Of a DNA stretch of 64,000 bases, positions 45,335-55,500 are shown one piece after another. The notes below the pieces were generated by a model, which worked only from the letters and a program-made list of their open reading frames with translations, had not been told where the DNA came from and searched no databases. How positions within the stretch are numbered: position 1 is the first letter of the stretch; every line of letters begins with the position of its first letter. Source of the stretch: SXNM01 sp964586155 (lineage in GTDB: Bacteria; Myxococcota_A; UBA9042); assembly GCA_964586155.1 (NCBI GenBank), contig CAZPHC010000020.1, forward strand, positions 1-64,000, written 5' to 3'. Both the position numbers and the translations under genes were made by a program.

Positions 45335-45453
45335 CGTCGTCTCGCCATGCGGCGCGGAGTGCGCCTGCTGCAACGGTGGAGCTCGGGGCTCCGCCTGCGA
45401 TTGGGGCTGTGGGCCGGATGCGTTCAGCGCGCAAGGCTCCCAGCGGGGCGCGC

Positions 45454-45482
45454 AACCTAGCGACGTGCCGGTTGCTTGTCAA
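45454..45482 (-). promoter_or_regulatory. Sigma-70 promoter for the PxxKW gene
   Basis: Read on the minus strand, TTGACA (45482-45477) and TAGGTT (45459-45454) are separated by 17 bases in the gap between the Cys-rich lipoprotein stop and the PxxKW start. It is one of the better promoter matches in the window. Confidence 0.65.
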
Positions 45483-45549
45483 CGACTCGCCGCGCGGCTC
45501 GGCGGCGGCGCAGCGGCGGACGGACGCCCGACCTGGCCGCAGCCCTGCG

Positions 45550-46647
45550 TCAGCGCTCCTTGATGCAGTGGCCGTCCTCGCATTGTTCGCCGCCCGAACA
45601 CGGATGGCTCAGGCAGGCCTTCCAGTTGTGGCAGCGCAGCAGCGGCGCCGGCGCACACGCGAGGCCGTCGGAGGTCGGCACGCAGAACGTGCCCAGCGGG
45701 CAGTCCGTCAGCTCGCTGGCCTTGCTGCAGGTGCCGGGCTGGGCACAGAACGACTCGTTGTTCTTGCTGACGCAGCGGCCCGAGGCGCACTGCCAGTTGG
45801 CGCTGCACGCGTCGCAGTAGTTCTTGCGTCCGGCGGTGCACGTGGGCATCGGCTTGCCGCCGACGTTGGCGTAGCAGACCGAGGTGCCGCCGAGCTTGGT
45901 GCACAGGAAGCCCTCGCCGCAGCTGGCGGATTCGCAGCGCATGGCGCAAAAGCGCTCGCTGTCGGCGCTGGGCTGGATGCAGTCATGGCCCGGTGAGCAG
46001 TCCGCCTGGGTCTTGCACGGGCTGCATTGGCTGCCGTCGCCGGTGCAGGTGTCGTTGTCGGGGCGGCAGGTGAAGGTCTTGATCGACACGGACGAGGGTT
46101 CCTTGCTGCACGACGAGCCCGCCGGGCAGGATTTGTCGCCGACGATGCAGGGCATGGTGCAGTAGCCGGGGCCCAGGTTGCCGCTCGCGTCGCGATCCTT
46201 GCGGCAGGTCGGCGCGGCGCTGCTGCAATCCGCGTCGCTGTCGCAGGCGTCGCACCAGCGCGGCAGCGTGCACAGCAGCGTGCCCTGGACCGGGTTGCAG
46301 CGCGTGCCGCCGCTGCAGTCGGCGTCGCTGGCACAGCCGCGGCTGCACTGGCCGCCGCCCTTGCCGTCCGGGTAGCAGGTGAGGCCATAGGCGGCGCAGT
46401 CGGCGTTGCCGGCGCAGGGCTTGGCGAATCCCTGCGGGCTGCCGCTGGTCTCCTCGGCGGTGTCGGCCGCGGCCACGTCGGCCTTGGCGCCATCGTCGCC
46501 GGCGCTCCCGTCCTCGGAGCAGGCGCTGGTCCAGGCGAGCGCGGCGAGCAGGCCGATCCAGGGCACGAGGCGCGCGCAGCGGCGGTCGGGGGGCCCACCG
46601 CCGGGGCAGACGGAGGCGGCAGGTCGCTTGGGGTCGTCCAGGTGCAC
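45550..46647 (-). CDS. Cys-rich lipoprotein with disulfide repeats, unknown function
   Basis: The 365-residue product starts from a GTG at 46647 preceded by AAGGAGG. The signal peptide WIGLLAALAWTSAC ends in a lipobox. After an Asp/Ala/Thr linker come many short modules like CAGNADC ... GLTCYPDGKGGGQC, CASDADCSGGTRC and CDSDADCSSAAPTC, with six or more Cys per 40 residues. This dense, calcium- or disulfide-stabilised type is common on surfaces of Myxococcota-like bacteria. No enzyme motif is visible. It is divergent from the GST-like gene. Confidence 0.85.
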   Translation of the reverse strand: MHLDDPKRPAASVCPGGGPPDRRCARLVPWIGLLAALAWTSACSEDGSAGDDGAKADVAAADTAEETSGSPQGFAKPCAGNADCAAYGLTCYPDGKGGGQCSRGCASDADCSGGTRCNPVQGTLLCTLPRWCDACDSDADCSSAAPTCRKDRDASGNLGPGYCTMPCIVGDKSCPAGSSCSKEPSSVSIKTFTCRPDNDTCTGDGSQCSPCKTQADCSPGHDCIQPSADSERFCAMRCESASCGEGFLCTKLGGTSVCYANVGGKPMPTCTAGRKNYCDACSANWQCASGRCVSKNNESFCAQPGTCSKASELTDCPLGTFCVPTSDGLACAPAPLLRCHNWKACLSHPCSGGEQCEDGHCIKER

Positions 46648-46818
46648 CGATCGCCTCCTTGGCGCGGGCCGATCCCTCGGCGCCGGCCGTCGCGGCCCTC
46701 CCCGTTTGGGGACGACCGCGCTACAGTACGGCCCCGGCGCGCCTCGGATCAACGTCGCGTCGCCAACCTTCCAACAAGGCCACGACTGTCGCTGCGCGGT
46801 GGTGACACGGGGGACCCG

Positions 46819-47439
46819 ATGCCGACGCTCTACCACTTCCACGACTGCCCGTACTGCTACAAGGTCCGGCTCTACGCGCACGAGCGCAGCATCGCGTTCA
46901 CGAGCGCGCTCTGCCAGCGCGACGCCTTGCCGCCGGAGCTGCCGTCGCTGACGCCGCTGATGACGCTGCCGGTCTGGGTGCTCGACAACGGCAAGCCGAT
47001 CTTCGGCAGCAACACGATCGTGCAGTACCTCGAGGCGACCGAGGGGGGCGATCCGCTCTTCCCCGCCGATCCGATGCAGCGCGCCCGCTGCCTGATGGCC
47101 GACGAGATCGCCGACGCTGGCCTGCTGCAGCCTCTGCTCGAGGTGGACCGGCTGACGCGGGGCAAGGAGCCCGGCGAGTGGGATCTGGTGCGCTGGCGCT
47201 CGTTGATGGCGAAGGCCCGTCGCGGCCTCGACGTGCTCGAAGCGATCCTGGGGGGCCGCGATTGGCTGATCGGCGACAAGCTCAGCTACGCCGACATCGC
47301 GATCGCGCTGCCGATCTCGGTCGTCGAGCGCTACGGCCTCGACCTGTCGAAGCATCCCGGCCTCAAGTCGCTGTCGGAGCGGATCGAGCGCCGGCCCGCG
47401 AGCCTGGCGGCGCGCAAGACTGCGGTCGCGGCGACTTGA
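46819..47439 (+). CDS. Glutathione S-transferase family protein with CPYC site
   Basis: This 206-residue protein has a thioredoxin-fold N-terminus MPTLYHFHDCPYCYKVRLYA with C10/C13, as in glutaredoxin-2-like and omega/beta GSTs. PVWVLDNGKPIFGSNTIVQY and a helical C-terminal domain with DWLIGDKLSYADIAIALPIS follow. It probably conjugates or reduces with glutathione or another thiol. The frame is open far upstream, but homology and ACGGGGGACCCG before the ATG fix the start at 46819. Confidence 0.9.
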   Translation: MPTLYHFHDCPYCYKVRLYAHERSIAFTSALCQRDALPPELPSLTPLMTLPVWVLDNGKPIFGSNTIVQYLEATEGGDPLFPADPMQRARCLMADEIADAGLLQPLLEVDRLTRGKEPGEWDLVRWRSLMAKARRGLDVLEAILGGRDWLIGDKLSYADIAIALPISVVERYGLDLSKHPGLKSLSERIERRPASLAARKTAVAAT

Positions 47440-47603
47440 TCCACGGCCCCGCCGCTCGCCTCGATCGCGGCATCGATGCACAGGGCCAGGGGCTACGCAA
47501 CGTCGTCAGACCATGCTAGAACCCCGGCCCGACGCGCGGCAGGGTCGGTGCGGCAACGCGCCGCCGGCCACCCCGCGCGAACGCCAGTCCGTTGGAGGAG
47601 CGC

Positions 47604-48560
47604 ATGTTCTTGGCGATGAATCGATGGAATCCCCGCGTGTTGGCGGCAGTCGTCGTGATGGCGCTCAGCGCGACGACCGTGTCGGCCAGCGCCCGTCCGG
47701 GCCAGGCGCGGCCCGAGGGTGCCAGCACCGACACCGCGCCGGCTGCGGCTCCCGCACCGACGCCAGCCCCGGCGGACGGCACGCCCGCCGCCCCGGCCGA
47801 GGGCGCGACGACTGGCGAGGCCCCAGCCGAGCCGGCGCCTGCTCCGGAGCCGCCGAAGCCCGGCCATCTGATCCTCGAAGCCGACGCCGATGACCTCGTC
47901 GCCGAGGTCGCCGGCGCGGTCCATGGCCTGAAGAAGGGCAGCAACTCGATCGAGGTCGCCGCTGGCGATTGGACGGTCGTGGTGCGGACCAAGGCCGGCA
48001 AGGCGATCGGCAGCTACCCGGCGCACGTCGATCCCGGCGCCGACGCGACCATCCAGATCGTCTCGACCGGCGCGCTGGTCGTCCCGGTCGACAACGGCCG
48101 CACCGTCGAGATCGCCGGCAAGCCCGTCGAGGCCAAGGACGGCAAGATCGAGGCGCGTTTCGCCGCCGGCAAGGTGCCCGTCGTGGTCAAGGAGCCCGGC
48201 AAGACGGGCCTCAAGGGCGAGGTCGAGATCGTCATGGGCAAGACCGCGACCATCGATCCCAAGCTCGAGGCCTTCGATCCGGGCAACAAGACCCTGGCGT
48301 GGGTCGGCATCCTCGGCGGCGGCGCGCTGGTGCTGACCGGCGTGCTCATGGAGGGCCTGGTTGACGCCAGTTCGGCCGGCGGCGACGCCACGCGCTGGAC
48401 CATGATGGGCCTCGGCACCGCCGCGTTCGTCGGCGGCACGATCCTGATGAAGGACATCCTCGCCAAGGAGAACGACCCGCCCGTCAAGGACGGCAGCTTC
48501 GACGTGCGCCTGTCGGCGTCGAGCCGGGGTGGTTCTGCGTCGCTGGCGCTGCGCTTCTAG
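47604..48560 (+). CDS. Exported protein with Ala/Pro linker and two C-terminal membrane helices
   Basis: The 318-residue product begins MFLAMNRWNPRVLAAVVVMA, a signal peptide. A linker of about 55 Ala/Pro/Thr residues leads into a beta-rich PEGA-like segment, HLILEADADDLVAEVAGAVH ... GSYPAHVDPGADATIQI. Two hydrophobic segments (WVGILGGGALVLTGVLMEGL and MMGLGTAAFVGGTILM) precede a short tail ending in ALRF. GGAGGAG precedes the ATG at 47604. I do not recognise the family; the architecture resembles Myxococcota PEGA-domain envelope proteins. Confidence 0.8.
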   Translation: MFLAMNRWNPRVLAAVVVMALSATTVSASARPGQARPEGASTDTAPAAAPAPTPAPADGTPAAPAEGATTGEAPAEPAPAPEPPKPGHLILEADADDLVAEVAGAVHGLKKGSNSIEVAAGDWTVVVRTKAGKAIGSYPAHVDPGADATIQIVSTGALVVPVDNGRTVEIAGKPVEAKDGKIEARFAAGKVPVVVKEPGKTGLKGEVEIVMGKTATIDPKLEAFDPGNKTLAWVGILGGGALVLTGVLMEGLVDASSAGGDATRWTMMGLGTAAFVGGTILMKDILAKENDPPVKDGSFDVRLSASSRGGSASLALRF

Positions 48561-48583
48561 AGACGCGACGCGCGCGGCGCCGC

Positions 48584-49114
48584 ATGAGCGACCTCGGCGC
48601 GACCGCACGACGCGACAGGCCGCAGATGCGCCAGGCTCCCGACATCCACGAAATCCAACCCGGCCTGTGGCTGGGGCCTTGCCCGCGATCGCCGGAGTTC
48701 ATCCGCGCGCTGCGCGAGGACTTCGGCATCGATGGCCTCGTCAGCGTGCAGACCGACGCGGATCTGCAGGCGATGGGGCTGAGCTGGGCCGTGCTCTGGC
48801 GGGTGCTGATGACCCGCGACATCGCCGCGACGCGCGTGCCGATCGTCGACTTCGACGATACTTCGCTGCGCAACGGCCTGACCGACGCGGTGCAGGCGGT
48901 GCAGTCGATGCGCGCTGCCGGTCGCACCACCTACGTCCACTGCTCGATCGGCGTGAACCGCTCGCCGACGGTCGTCATCGCCTGGCTGGTGCGTCACGGC
49001 GGCCTCACGCTCGAGCAGGCCTGGCAGCTGGTGCGCGAGCGCCGGCCCCAGGTGATGCCGAACCACCTCGCGCTGACCGCGTGGCTCGGGGCCCAGGGGC
49101 TGCGTCCCCGCTGA
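48584..49114 (+). CDS. Dual-specificity (tyrosine-type) protein phosphatase
   Basis: The product is 176 residues. The P-loop VHCSIGVNRSPTV has C120 and R126, and D92 in FDDTS may act as general acid. These are the marks of small dual-specificity phosphatases. It would remove phosphate from Tyr/Ser/Thr or from non-protein substrates. No clear ribosome-binding site precedes the ATG at 48584; ATG at 48626 (QMRQAP) is an alternative. It sits between the envelope protein gene and the radical SAM gene. Its substrate is unknown. Confidence 0.88.
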   Translation: MSDLGATARRDRPQMRQAPDIHEIQPGLWLGPCPRSPEFIRALREDFGIDGLVSVQTDADLQAMGLSWAVLWRVLMTRDIAATRVPIVDFDDTSLRNGLTDAVQAVQSMRAAGRTTYVHCSIGVNRSPTVVIAWLVRHGGLTLEQAWQLVRERRPQVMPNHLALTAWLGAQGLRPR

Positions 49115-49247
49115 TCCGGCCGTCCGGCGCCGCGGCTGCCGCGCCGATGTCGGTGCCAAGACCGTGACTTCGCGTTCGGGCTGGCCGCGCTGGCCGGGAT
49201 TGCGCTACGCTCGTGGCGCGGAGCATGGGTCGCCGCGGAGGGTCGAG

Positions 49248-50981
49248 ATGGCAGAGCCAGACCGGCAGATCGAGGTCCAGCTCGGGCATCTCTGCAACAA
49301 CCGCTGCGTGTTCTGCGTCAGCGGCCAGCTGTCGGAGCAGGGGCGGGCGCCGCAGCTGCCGGCGCAGCCGATCGTCGACCAGATCATCGCCGCCCGCGAG
49401 GGCGGCGCGCGCAAGATCACCTTCCTCGGCGGCGAGCCGACGATCCAGCGCAGCTTCCCGCAGATGCTGCGCCTCGCGGTCGACCTCGGTTTCCCCGAGA
49501 TCGTCATCTTCACCAACGGCGTGATGACGCCGCGCGCGAGCTTTCGCCAGCGGGTCTACAGCGTGCTCGACGAGCTCGGCCCGGACGTCGCCAAACGCGT
49601 GATCTGGCGCTTCTCGCTGCAGGGCGGGGATCGCGAGCACCACGACGGCACGACGCTGAACCCGGGCTCGTGGGATCGCATCTGGAGCTCGCTCGAGGTC
49701 CTGCACGAGGCGGGCGCGCGGCTGACGGCGAACATGTGCGTCGTCGAGTCGAACTACCGCAGCATCGTCCACCTGGCCGACGCGGCGAAGCGTTTCGGCT
49801 TCGAGAACATCCACCTCGACATGGTCCGCCCGCGCGACGCCGGCGACCGGACCGTCGAGGAGCTGCGGGCGATGATGGCCCGCTACGGCGACATGGCGCC
49901 GTACTTCCGCGCCCTGGTGGCGCGCTGTGACGAGCTGCTCGGCCCGGACTTCGACATCAACCTCGGCAACTTGCCGTATTGCATGGCGCCCGACCTCGCG
50001 CACAAGATCCACCACGACGGCGAGGCGACGATCACGGTGGCCGCGAGCGGGCAGGGCACCACCCAGACCGGCTTTGACAAGTACCTCGACAAGCGCGTCG
50101 ACAAAGAGAAGGTCGAGGGCTGCCGCCGTTGCGTCTTCGACGGCCAATGCAGCGGCGTCTTCGAGCGCTACGGCGAGTTCTTCGGCTACGACGAGCTGCA
50201 GCCGCTCGACGCCGAGACGATGTGGCGGCACGACGCCCGCGGCGACCTCTTCGCCTTGCTGGCCAAGGCGACGATCACGCGTTGGGCCGAGGACGAGCGC
50301 GTCCTGGTCGGCCGGATCGACGAGCGCAGCGGCAGCTTCGACGCAGCCATCGCGGTGGACGGGGGCGTCGATGCCGTCGAGGCCGCCACGACGGCGCGTT
50401 GGGCGTTGGTGCTGCAGCGCGCGGGTCGTGGACTTCGCCGCGGTGGCTGGGCCGTGCTGCGCGGCGAGCGCGTCGAGGCCGAGTTGCTCGGCGGTTGGCC
50501 CACCTCGGCAGGCGGCGCGATGGCGCTGATCGCCCGGATCGACGGCCTCGATCGCGCCCTTGGTGGTGCGGGCGTCGCCGATCCCGAGCAGGTGGCGACG
50601 GGGCTCGCGGCGTCGTGGGCGCGGGCCCGGCGCGAGCGCGAGGACGCCCAGATCGTGCGCCGTGAGCAGATCGCGCTGGCGCAGCGCCTGTTGGCGACGC
50701 TGGCGCGTTGCCGGCCCGTTGGCCTCGCGGCCGGCGCGTCGCACAAGGACGCCGAGGGCGAGTGGGCCACGATGACCTTCCGCGGCCGCGAGGGTGTCTC
50801 GCTCGAGGTGGATGTTGCGCTGCTGCCCGACGCCGACGGCAAGGCCCGGCCACGCTTGCGCCACCGCGCGCAGGGCCTGACGGAGCCGCAGCTGCAGGAG
50901 GCGAGCGCGACGATCGGCGCGGCGATCCGCAGCGCCTGGTCCGCTGGGTCGCGCGCGGCACGGACGCCGTCGCCGGCCTGA
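49248..50981 (+). CDS. Radical SAM protein with SPASM-like second Cys cluster and novel C-terminus
   Basis: The product is 577 residues. The [4Fe-4S] motif CNNRCVFC (C16, C20, C23) lies in a radical SAM barrel with ITFLGGEPTIQ and VIFTNGVM. Around residue 245-300 a further cluster, YCMAP ... CRRCVFDGQC, resembles SPASM/twitch sites that hold an auxiliary cluster. Residues from about 320 on (GDLFALLAKATITRWAEDER onward) are not radical SAM-like and include a long helical part. GGAGGG precedes the ATG at 49248. Such proteins often modify peptides or act in cofactor synthesis; no precursor peptide gene is seen next to it. Confidence 0.88.
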   Translation: MAEPDRQIEVQLGHLCNNRCVFCVSGQLSEQGRAPQLPAQPIVDQIIAAREGGARKITFLGGEPTIQRSFPQMLRLAVDLGFPEIVIFTNGVMTPRASFRQRVYSVLDELGPDVAKRVIWRFSLQGGDREHHDGTTLNPGSWDRIWSSLEVLHEAGARLTANMCVVESNYRSIVHLADAAKRFGFENIHLDMVRPRDAGDRTVEELRAMMARYGDMAPYFRALVARCDELLGPDFDINLGNLPYCMAPDLAHKIHHDGEATITVAASGQGTTQTGFDKYLDKRVDKEKVEGCRRCVFDGQCSGVFERYGEFFGYDELQPLDAETMWRHDARGDLFALLAKATITRWAEDERVLVGRIDERSGSFDAAIAVDGGVDAVEAATTARWALVLQRAGRGLRRGGWAVLRGERVEAELLGGWPTSAGGAMALIARIDGLDRALGGAGVADPEQVATGLAASWARARREREDAQIVRREQIALAQRLLATLARCRPVGLAAGASHKDAEGEWATMTFRGREGVSLEVDVALLPDADGKARPRLRHRAQGLTEPQLQEASATIGAAIRSAWSAGSRAARTPSPA

Positions 50982-51005
50982 TCGTCGGACACCAGGATCG
51001 CGCCG

Positions 51006-52376
51006 CTAGGACTGCACCGTCGAGTCGTGGCTGTGGCGGCTGCGGGCGCCCACGATCCAGGCGTCCTTGCGCGCGGCGATCGTGCCCGCGGAGCCCGGAT
51101 CGTTCTCGAGCAGCGGCAGCAGGTCCCACGCCAGCTCGATCGGCCCACGGCGCGGCACGATCGTGCCCTTGGGCAGCACGACGATGCCGCCCTCGCTGAT
51201 GAAGGGGAAACGCGCGCGATCGGCCTCCTCGTCGTAGCCGATGACGGTGCCGGGCTCGATGCGGCAGTTCTTGTCCATCAGGACGCGGCGCAGGCGCGCG
51301 CCCTCGCCGACGGTGCAGCCCGAGAGGATGATCGAGTCGTCGACCTGGCTGTTGCGCTGGAACAGGCAGTCGTAGCCGGCCATGACGTTGTACAGGCTGG
51401 CGCTGCAGATGATCGTGCCCTCGCAGATCAGCGAGTCGACGAGCTCGCCGGAGCGCCCGACGCCGCCATCGCGGACGAACTTGGCCGGCGGGTAGTTGCG
51501 CTGCGCCGAGCGGATCGGCCAGCGGCGGTTGTAGAGGTTGAACTCCGGCAGCGCCGAGCGCAGGTCCATGTTGGCGAGGAAGTACGAGTCGATCGTGCCC
51601 ACGTCACGCCAGTAGGGCTGCGAGGTCGCCGGCTCGCCCGGGATGCGGTTGTCGTTGAAGTCGTAGACGTAGATCGGCTGGCCCTCGGCGAGCATGCGCG
51701 GGATCACGTCCTTGCCGAAGTCGTGCTGGCTGTTGCTGTCCTGGGCGTCGATGCGCAGGGCCTCCTCGAGCACCTCGGTGCGGAAGAAGTAGTTGCCCAT
51801 GCTGACCAGCGACCAGCCCTTGCGGCCCGGCATCTCCTTGGGCTTCTTGGGCTTCTCTTCGAAGCCGGTGACGCGGCCGGTCGCGTCGACCTCGATCACG
51901 CCGAAGCGGTGGGCCTCGTTGGACGGCACCGGGTAGGCCGCGATCGTCAAGGCCGCGCGCTTGTCCTCGTGGAACTGCTCCATCTGGCTGACTTCGATCC
52001 GGTAGATGTGATCGCCGCCAAAAACCGCGACGTTCTTGCAGTGGCCGTCGCGGACGAGGTTCATGTTCTGCCAGACGGCGTCCGCGGTGCCCTGGAACCA
52101 GCGCTCGCCCAGGCGCATCTGCGCCGGCACCGCCTCGATGAACATGCCAAACGCCTGCAGCTGCCAGTTGCGCGAGAGGTGCTGCATCAGGCTCGAGGCC
52201 ATGTACTGCGTCAGCACGTAGATGTGGCGGTAGCCGCTGTTGACGAAGTTCGACAGGACAAAGTCGATGATGCGGTAGCGCCCGGCGAACGGCACCGCGG
52301 GCTTGGCGCGGTGGGTCGTCAGAGGGGCGAGGCGCTGTCCTTTCCCGCCAGCCATGATCATCACGAGGGTCTTCAT
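51006..52376 (-). CDS. glgC: Glucose-1-phosphate adenylyltransferase
   Basis: The 456-residue product starts MKTLVMIMAGGKGQRLAPLT and has HRAKPAVPFAGRYRIIDFVL, then FGGDHIYRIEVSQM and FEEKPKKP. The C-terminal left-handed beta-helix includes DSIILSGCTVGEGARLRRVL. It makes ADP-glucose for glycogen synthesis. The ATG at 52376 has ACGGAGG upstream. A very long open frame continues upstream antisense to the Cys-repeat gene but is an artefact. It is divergent from that gene across 138 bases. Confidence 0.96.
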   Translation of the reverse strand: MKTLVMIMAGGKGQRLAPLTTHRAKPAVPFAGRYRIIDFVLSNFVNSGYRHIYVLTQYMASSLMQHLSRNWQLQAFGMFIEAVPAQMRLGERWFQGTADAVWQNMNLVRDGHCKNVAVFGGDHIYRIEVSQMEQFHEDKRAALTIAAYPVPSNEAHRFGVIEVDATGRVTGFEEKPKKPKEMPGRKGWSLVSMGNYFFRTEVLEEALRIDAQDSNSQHDFGKDVIPRMLAEGQPIYVYDFNDNRIPGEPATSQPYWRDVGTIDSYFLANMDLRSALPEFNLYNRRWPIRSAQRNYPPAKFVRDGGVGRSGELVDSLICEGTIICSASLYNVMAGYDCLFQRNSQVDDSIILSGCTVGEGARLRRVLMDKNCRIEPGTVIGYDEEADRARFPFISEGGIVVLPKGTIVPRRGPIELAWDLLPLLENDPGSAGTIAARKDAWIVGARSRHSHDSTVQS

Positions 52377-52428
52377 GCGGCCTCCGTAGCCAAACTGCCG
52401 GAATGTTGCTCGCGCCGTCGCAACGACA

Positions 52429-52457
52429 TTGTCGGTCGGTGGCGCTGCGGCTATCGT
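52429..52457 (+). promoter_or_regulatory. Promoter of the giant Cys-repeat lipoprotein gene
   Basis: TTGTCG (52429-52434) and TATCGT (52452-52457) are 17 bases apart, about 58 bases before the start at 52515. The -10 is identical to that at 4428. Confidence 0.6.
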
Positions 52458-52514
52458 GGACTGCCACGCCGTCGAGCGCCAGATCTCCACCTGCTCGACC
52501 GCCGGAGTGTTGCC

Positions 52515-55500
52515 ATGTTGTCGCCCCGCCACGAGTTCCCCGGCCGCACGTCGTGTGCCGGGCGCGTCATTTCCGCAGCTTTGCTCGCGGTGCTCGCCGC
52601 GGCCTGCACGGACGTCGACGATCTGATCGCGCCGTTGGCGGACGCCCAGGACGCCAGCGCCGGCGACGGAACCTCGGTCGACAGCGCGGCGGGTGACCCC
52701 GACAGCGCCGGCGACGACAGCACCGGCGTCGGCGACACCGGCGACTGCGGCGCCGACGGCGACTGCGACGACGGCAATCCCTGCACCGACGATCGTTGCC
52801 AGGCCGGCGCCTGCCAGCACCTCGACACGACCAAGCCCTGCGACGACGGCAACCCGTGCACCGCGGCCGACGTCTGCGGCGCCAAGGGGGCCTGCATCGC
52901 CGGCCCGGCCAAGGGCTGCGACGATGGCCAGCCCTGCACGGCCGACAGCTGCAACCCGGCGACCGGCGCTTGCGTCAACGCGGCCCAGGACGCCGTGCCC
53001 TGCAACGACGGATCGGCCTGCACCAAGGGTGACGCCTGCGCCCAAGGTGGCTGCAACGGCGCGCCGGTGCTGTGCGACGACGGCAACCCGTGCACCCTCG
53101 ACGGCTGCGACCCCAAGACCGGCTGCAGCCACGATCCCTTGACCGCCGGCAGCGGCAAGCCCGCCGCCTGCGACGACGGCTCGGCCTGCACCCAGGGCGA
53201 CGCCTGCGCCGCGGGCGTCTGCGTCGGCCTGGCGGTCGGCAGCGCAGGCGGCCCGAGCTGCGACGACGGCGACCCGTGCACCAAGGACGGCTGCGACGCC
53301 GCGACCGGCTGCACCCACGCCACGGTGTCCGACGGCACCCCATGCGACGACGGCCTGCCGTGCAGCAAGGGCGACGCCTGCACCGGCGGCAGCTGCAAGG
53401 CCAGCGAGCTCGGCGGCTGCGGCTGCAAGCTCGACAGCGACTGCGCCGACGACGGCGACCTCTGCAACGGCGTGCCGAGCTGCGACACCAGCGGCGCGGT
53501 CGGCGTGTGCAAGGCGCCCGCGGGTGGCGGCGTCTCCTGCCCTGACGGCGGCCCGTGCGCCGTCTCGGCCTGCGATCCGGCCAAGGGCAGCTGCGTCACC
53601 AAGCTCAAGCCCGACGCCACGCCCTGCGACGCCGACGGCGACCTCTGCACCGTCGGCGACGCCTGCAACGCCGGCAGCTGCGCGATCGGCAAGGTCGCGA
53701 TCTGCGACGACGGCAACCCCTGCACCGACGACAGCTGCAGCGCCAAGGTCGGCTGCGTCTACGCGCCGAACACGGCCCCCTGCGACGCCGACGGCACCGC
53801 TTGCACCGCGAACGACGCCTGCAAGGCCGGCGTCTGTCTGGCCGGCGCGCTCAAGACCTGCTTCGACGGCAACCCCTGCACGCTCGACAGCTGCGACCCC
53901 AAGACCGGCGCCTGCGTCGCCGACAGCAAGGGCGCGGACGGCCTGCTCTGCGACGCCGACGGTTCGGTCTGCACCGTCGCGGATGCGTGCAGCGGCGGCA
54001 GCTGCAAACCCGGCGTGGTCCAGGGCTGCGACGACAACAACCCGTGCACCTCCGACGGCTGCAACCCGCTCGACGGCTGCACCAAGAGCGCCAACGCGGC
54101 GAGCTGCGAGGACGGCAACCTCTGCACCGTCGGTGACGGCTGTGCCGGCGGCAGCTGCAAGGGCGGCGCGCTCAAGGCCTGCGACGACGGCGACAAGTGC
54201 ACGATCGACAGCTGCGACGCCAAGTCCGGCCTCTGCGTCCACGACAAGCTCGCCGGCTGCAGCAAGCCGTGCAGCGCCGACGCCGACTGCAAGGACGACA
54301 ACCCCTGCACCGCCAAGGCCTGCGACAGCGGCACCTGCAGCAGCAAGCCCCTGAGCGCAGGTTGTGACGACGGCAACGCCTGCACCGTGGGTGACGCCTG
54401 CAGCCAGGGCGTCTGTGCCCCAGGCGCGGCGAAGTCCTGCGACGACAACAACCCGTGCACCGATGACGTCTGCAACCCGATCTCGGGCTGCCTGCACCCG
54501 TCGAACAACGCCGGCTGCGACGCCGACGGCGATCCGTGCACCGCGTCGGACGTGTGCAAGGACAAGGTCTGCGTGCTCGGTCCGATCAAGGCATGCAACG
54601 ACGGCTCGCCCTGCAGCAAGGACAGCTGCGACCCCAAGACCGGCTCGTGCCTGCACGACGGCAAGCCCTTTGAGGGCGATCCTTGCGACGCCGACGGCTC
54701 GGTCTGCACCGTCGGCGACGCCTGCGCCGCCGGCGTCTGCACCAAGGGCAAGGCGCTGCCGTGCGACGACGGCAACCCCTGCACGATCGACGCCTGCGAC
54801 CCGAAGGCCGGCTGCAGCCACACCGCCAAGGCCGGCGCTTGCGAGGACGGCGACGCCTGCACGCTCAACGACGCCTGCCAGGCCGGTGTCTGCAAGGCCG
54901 GCGCGGCCAAGGTCTGCGACGACGGCGATGCCTGCACCAAGGACGGCTGCGACTCCAAGACCGGCGCCTGCACCAAGACGCCGGTGGTCGGCTGCGCCGG
55001 CAGCTGCGCCAGCGCCGCGGACTGCGACGACGGCAAGCCCTGCACGACCGACGGCTGCGACAAGGGCCTGTGCACGCACCAGAACGCGACCGGCTCGTGC
55101 GCGAGCGTCGACGCTTGCGCCAAGGCTGGCACCTGCCAGGGTGGCAGCTGCGTCGGCGGGGCCTTCATCGACTGCGACGACGGCAAGCCCTGCACGACCG
55201 ACGCCTGCAACAGCAAGACCGGCCAATGCAGCTGGACGACCAACACCGCCCCCTGCGACGACGGCAACCCCTGCACCGAGGGCGACGCCTGCAAGCTCGG
55301 CACCTGCGGCTCGGGCAGCCCCAAGGTCTGCAACGACAACAACCCCTGCACCACCGACGCGTGCGACACCAAGACCGGCAACTGCGTGACGCAGAACCTC
55401 GACGGTGCAGCGTGCGACGACAACAACGCCTGCACCTCGGGCGAGGTCTGCACCGCCGGCGCTTGCAAGCCCAGCGGCAAGGCGTCGCTGATCGGCACGC

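Noticed and set aside
46027..46818. 5' extension of the GST-like frame
   Set aside because: It is antisense to the Cys-rich lipoprotein and has no GST similarity. The GST fold begins exactly at the ATG at 46819.
52740..55470. A CRISPR or satellite array in the Cys-repeat gene
   Set aside because: The periodicity follows protein repeats of about 27 residues with diverged codons, so it is coding repetition.
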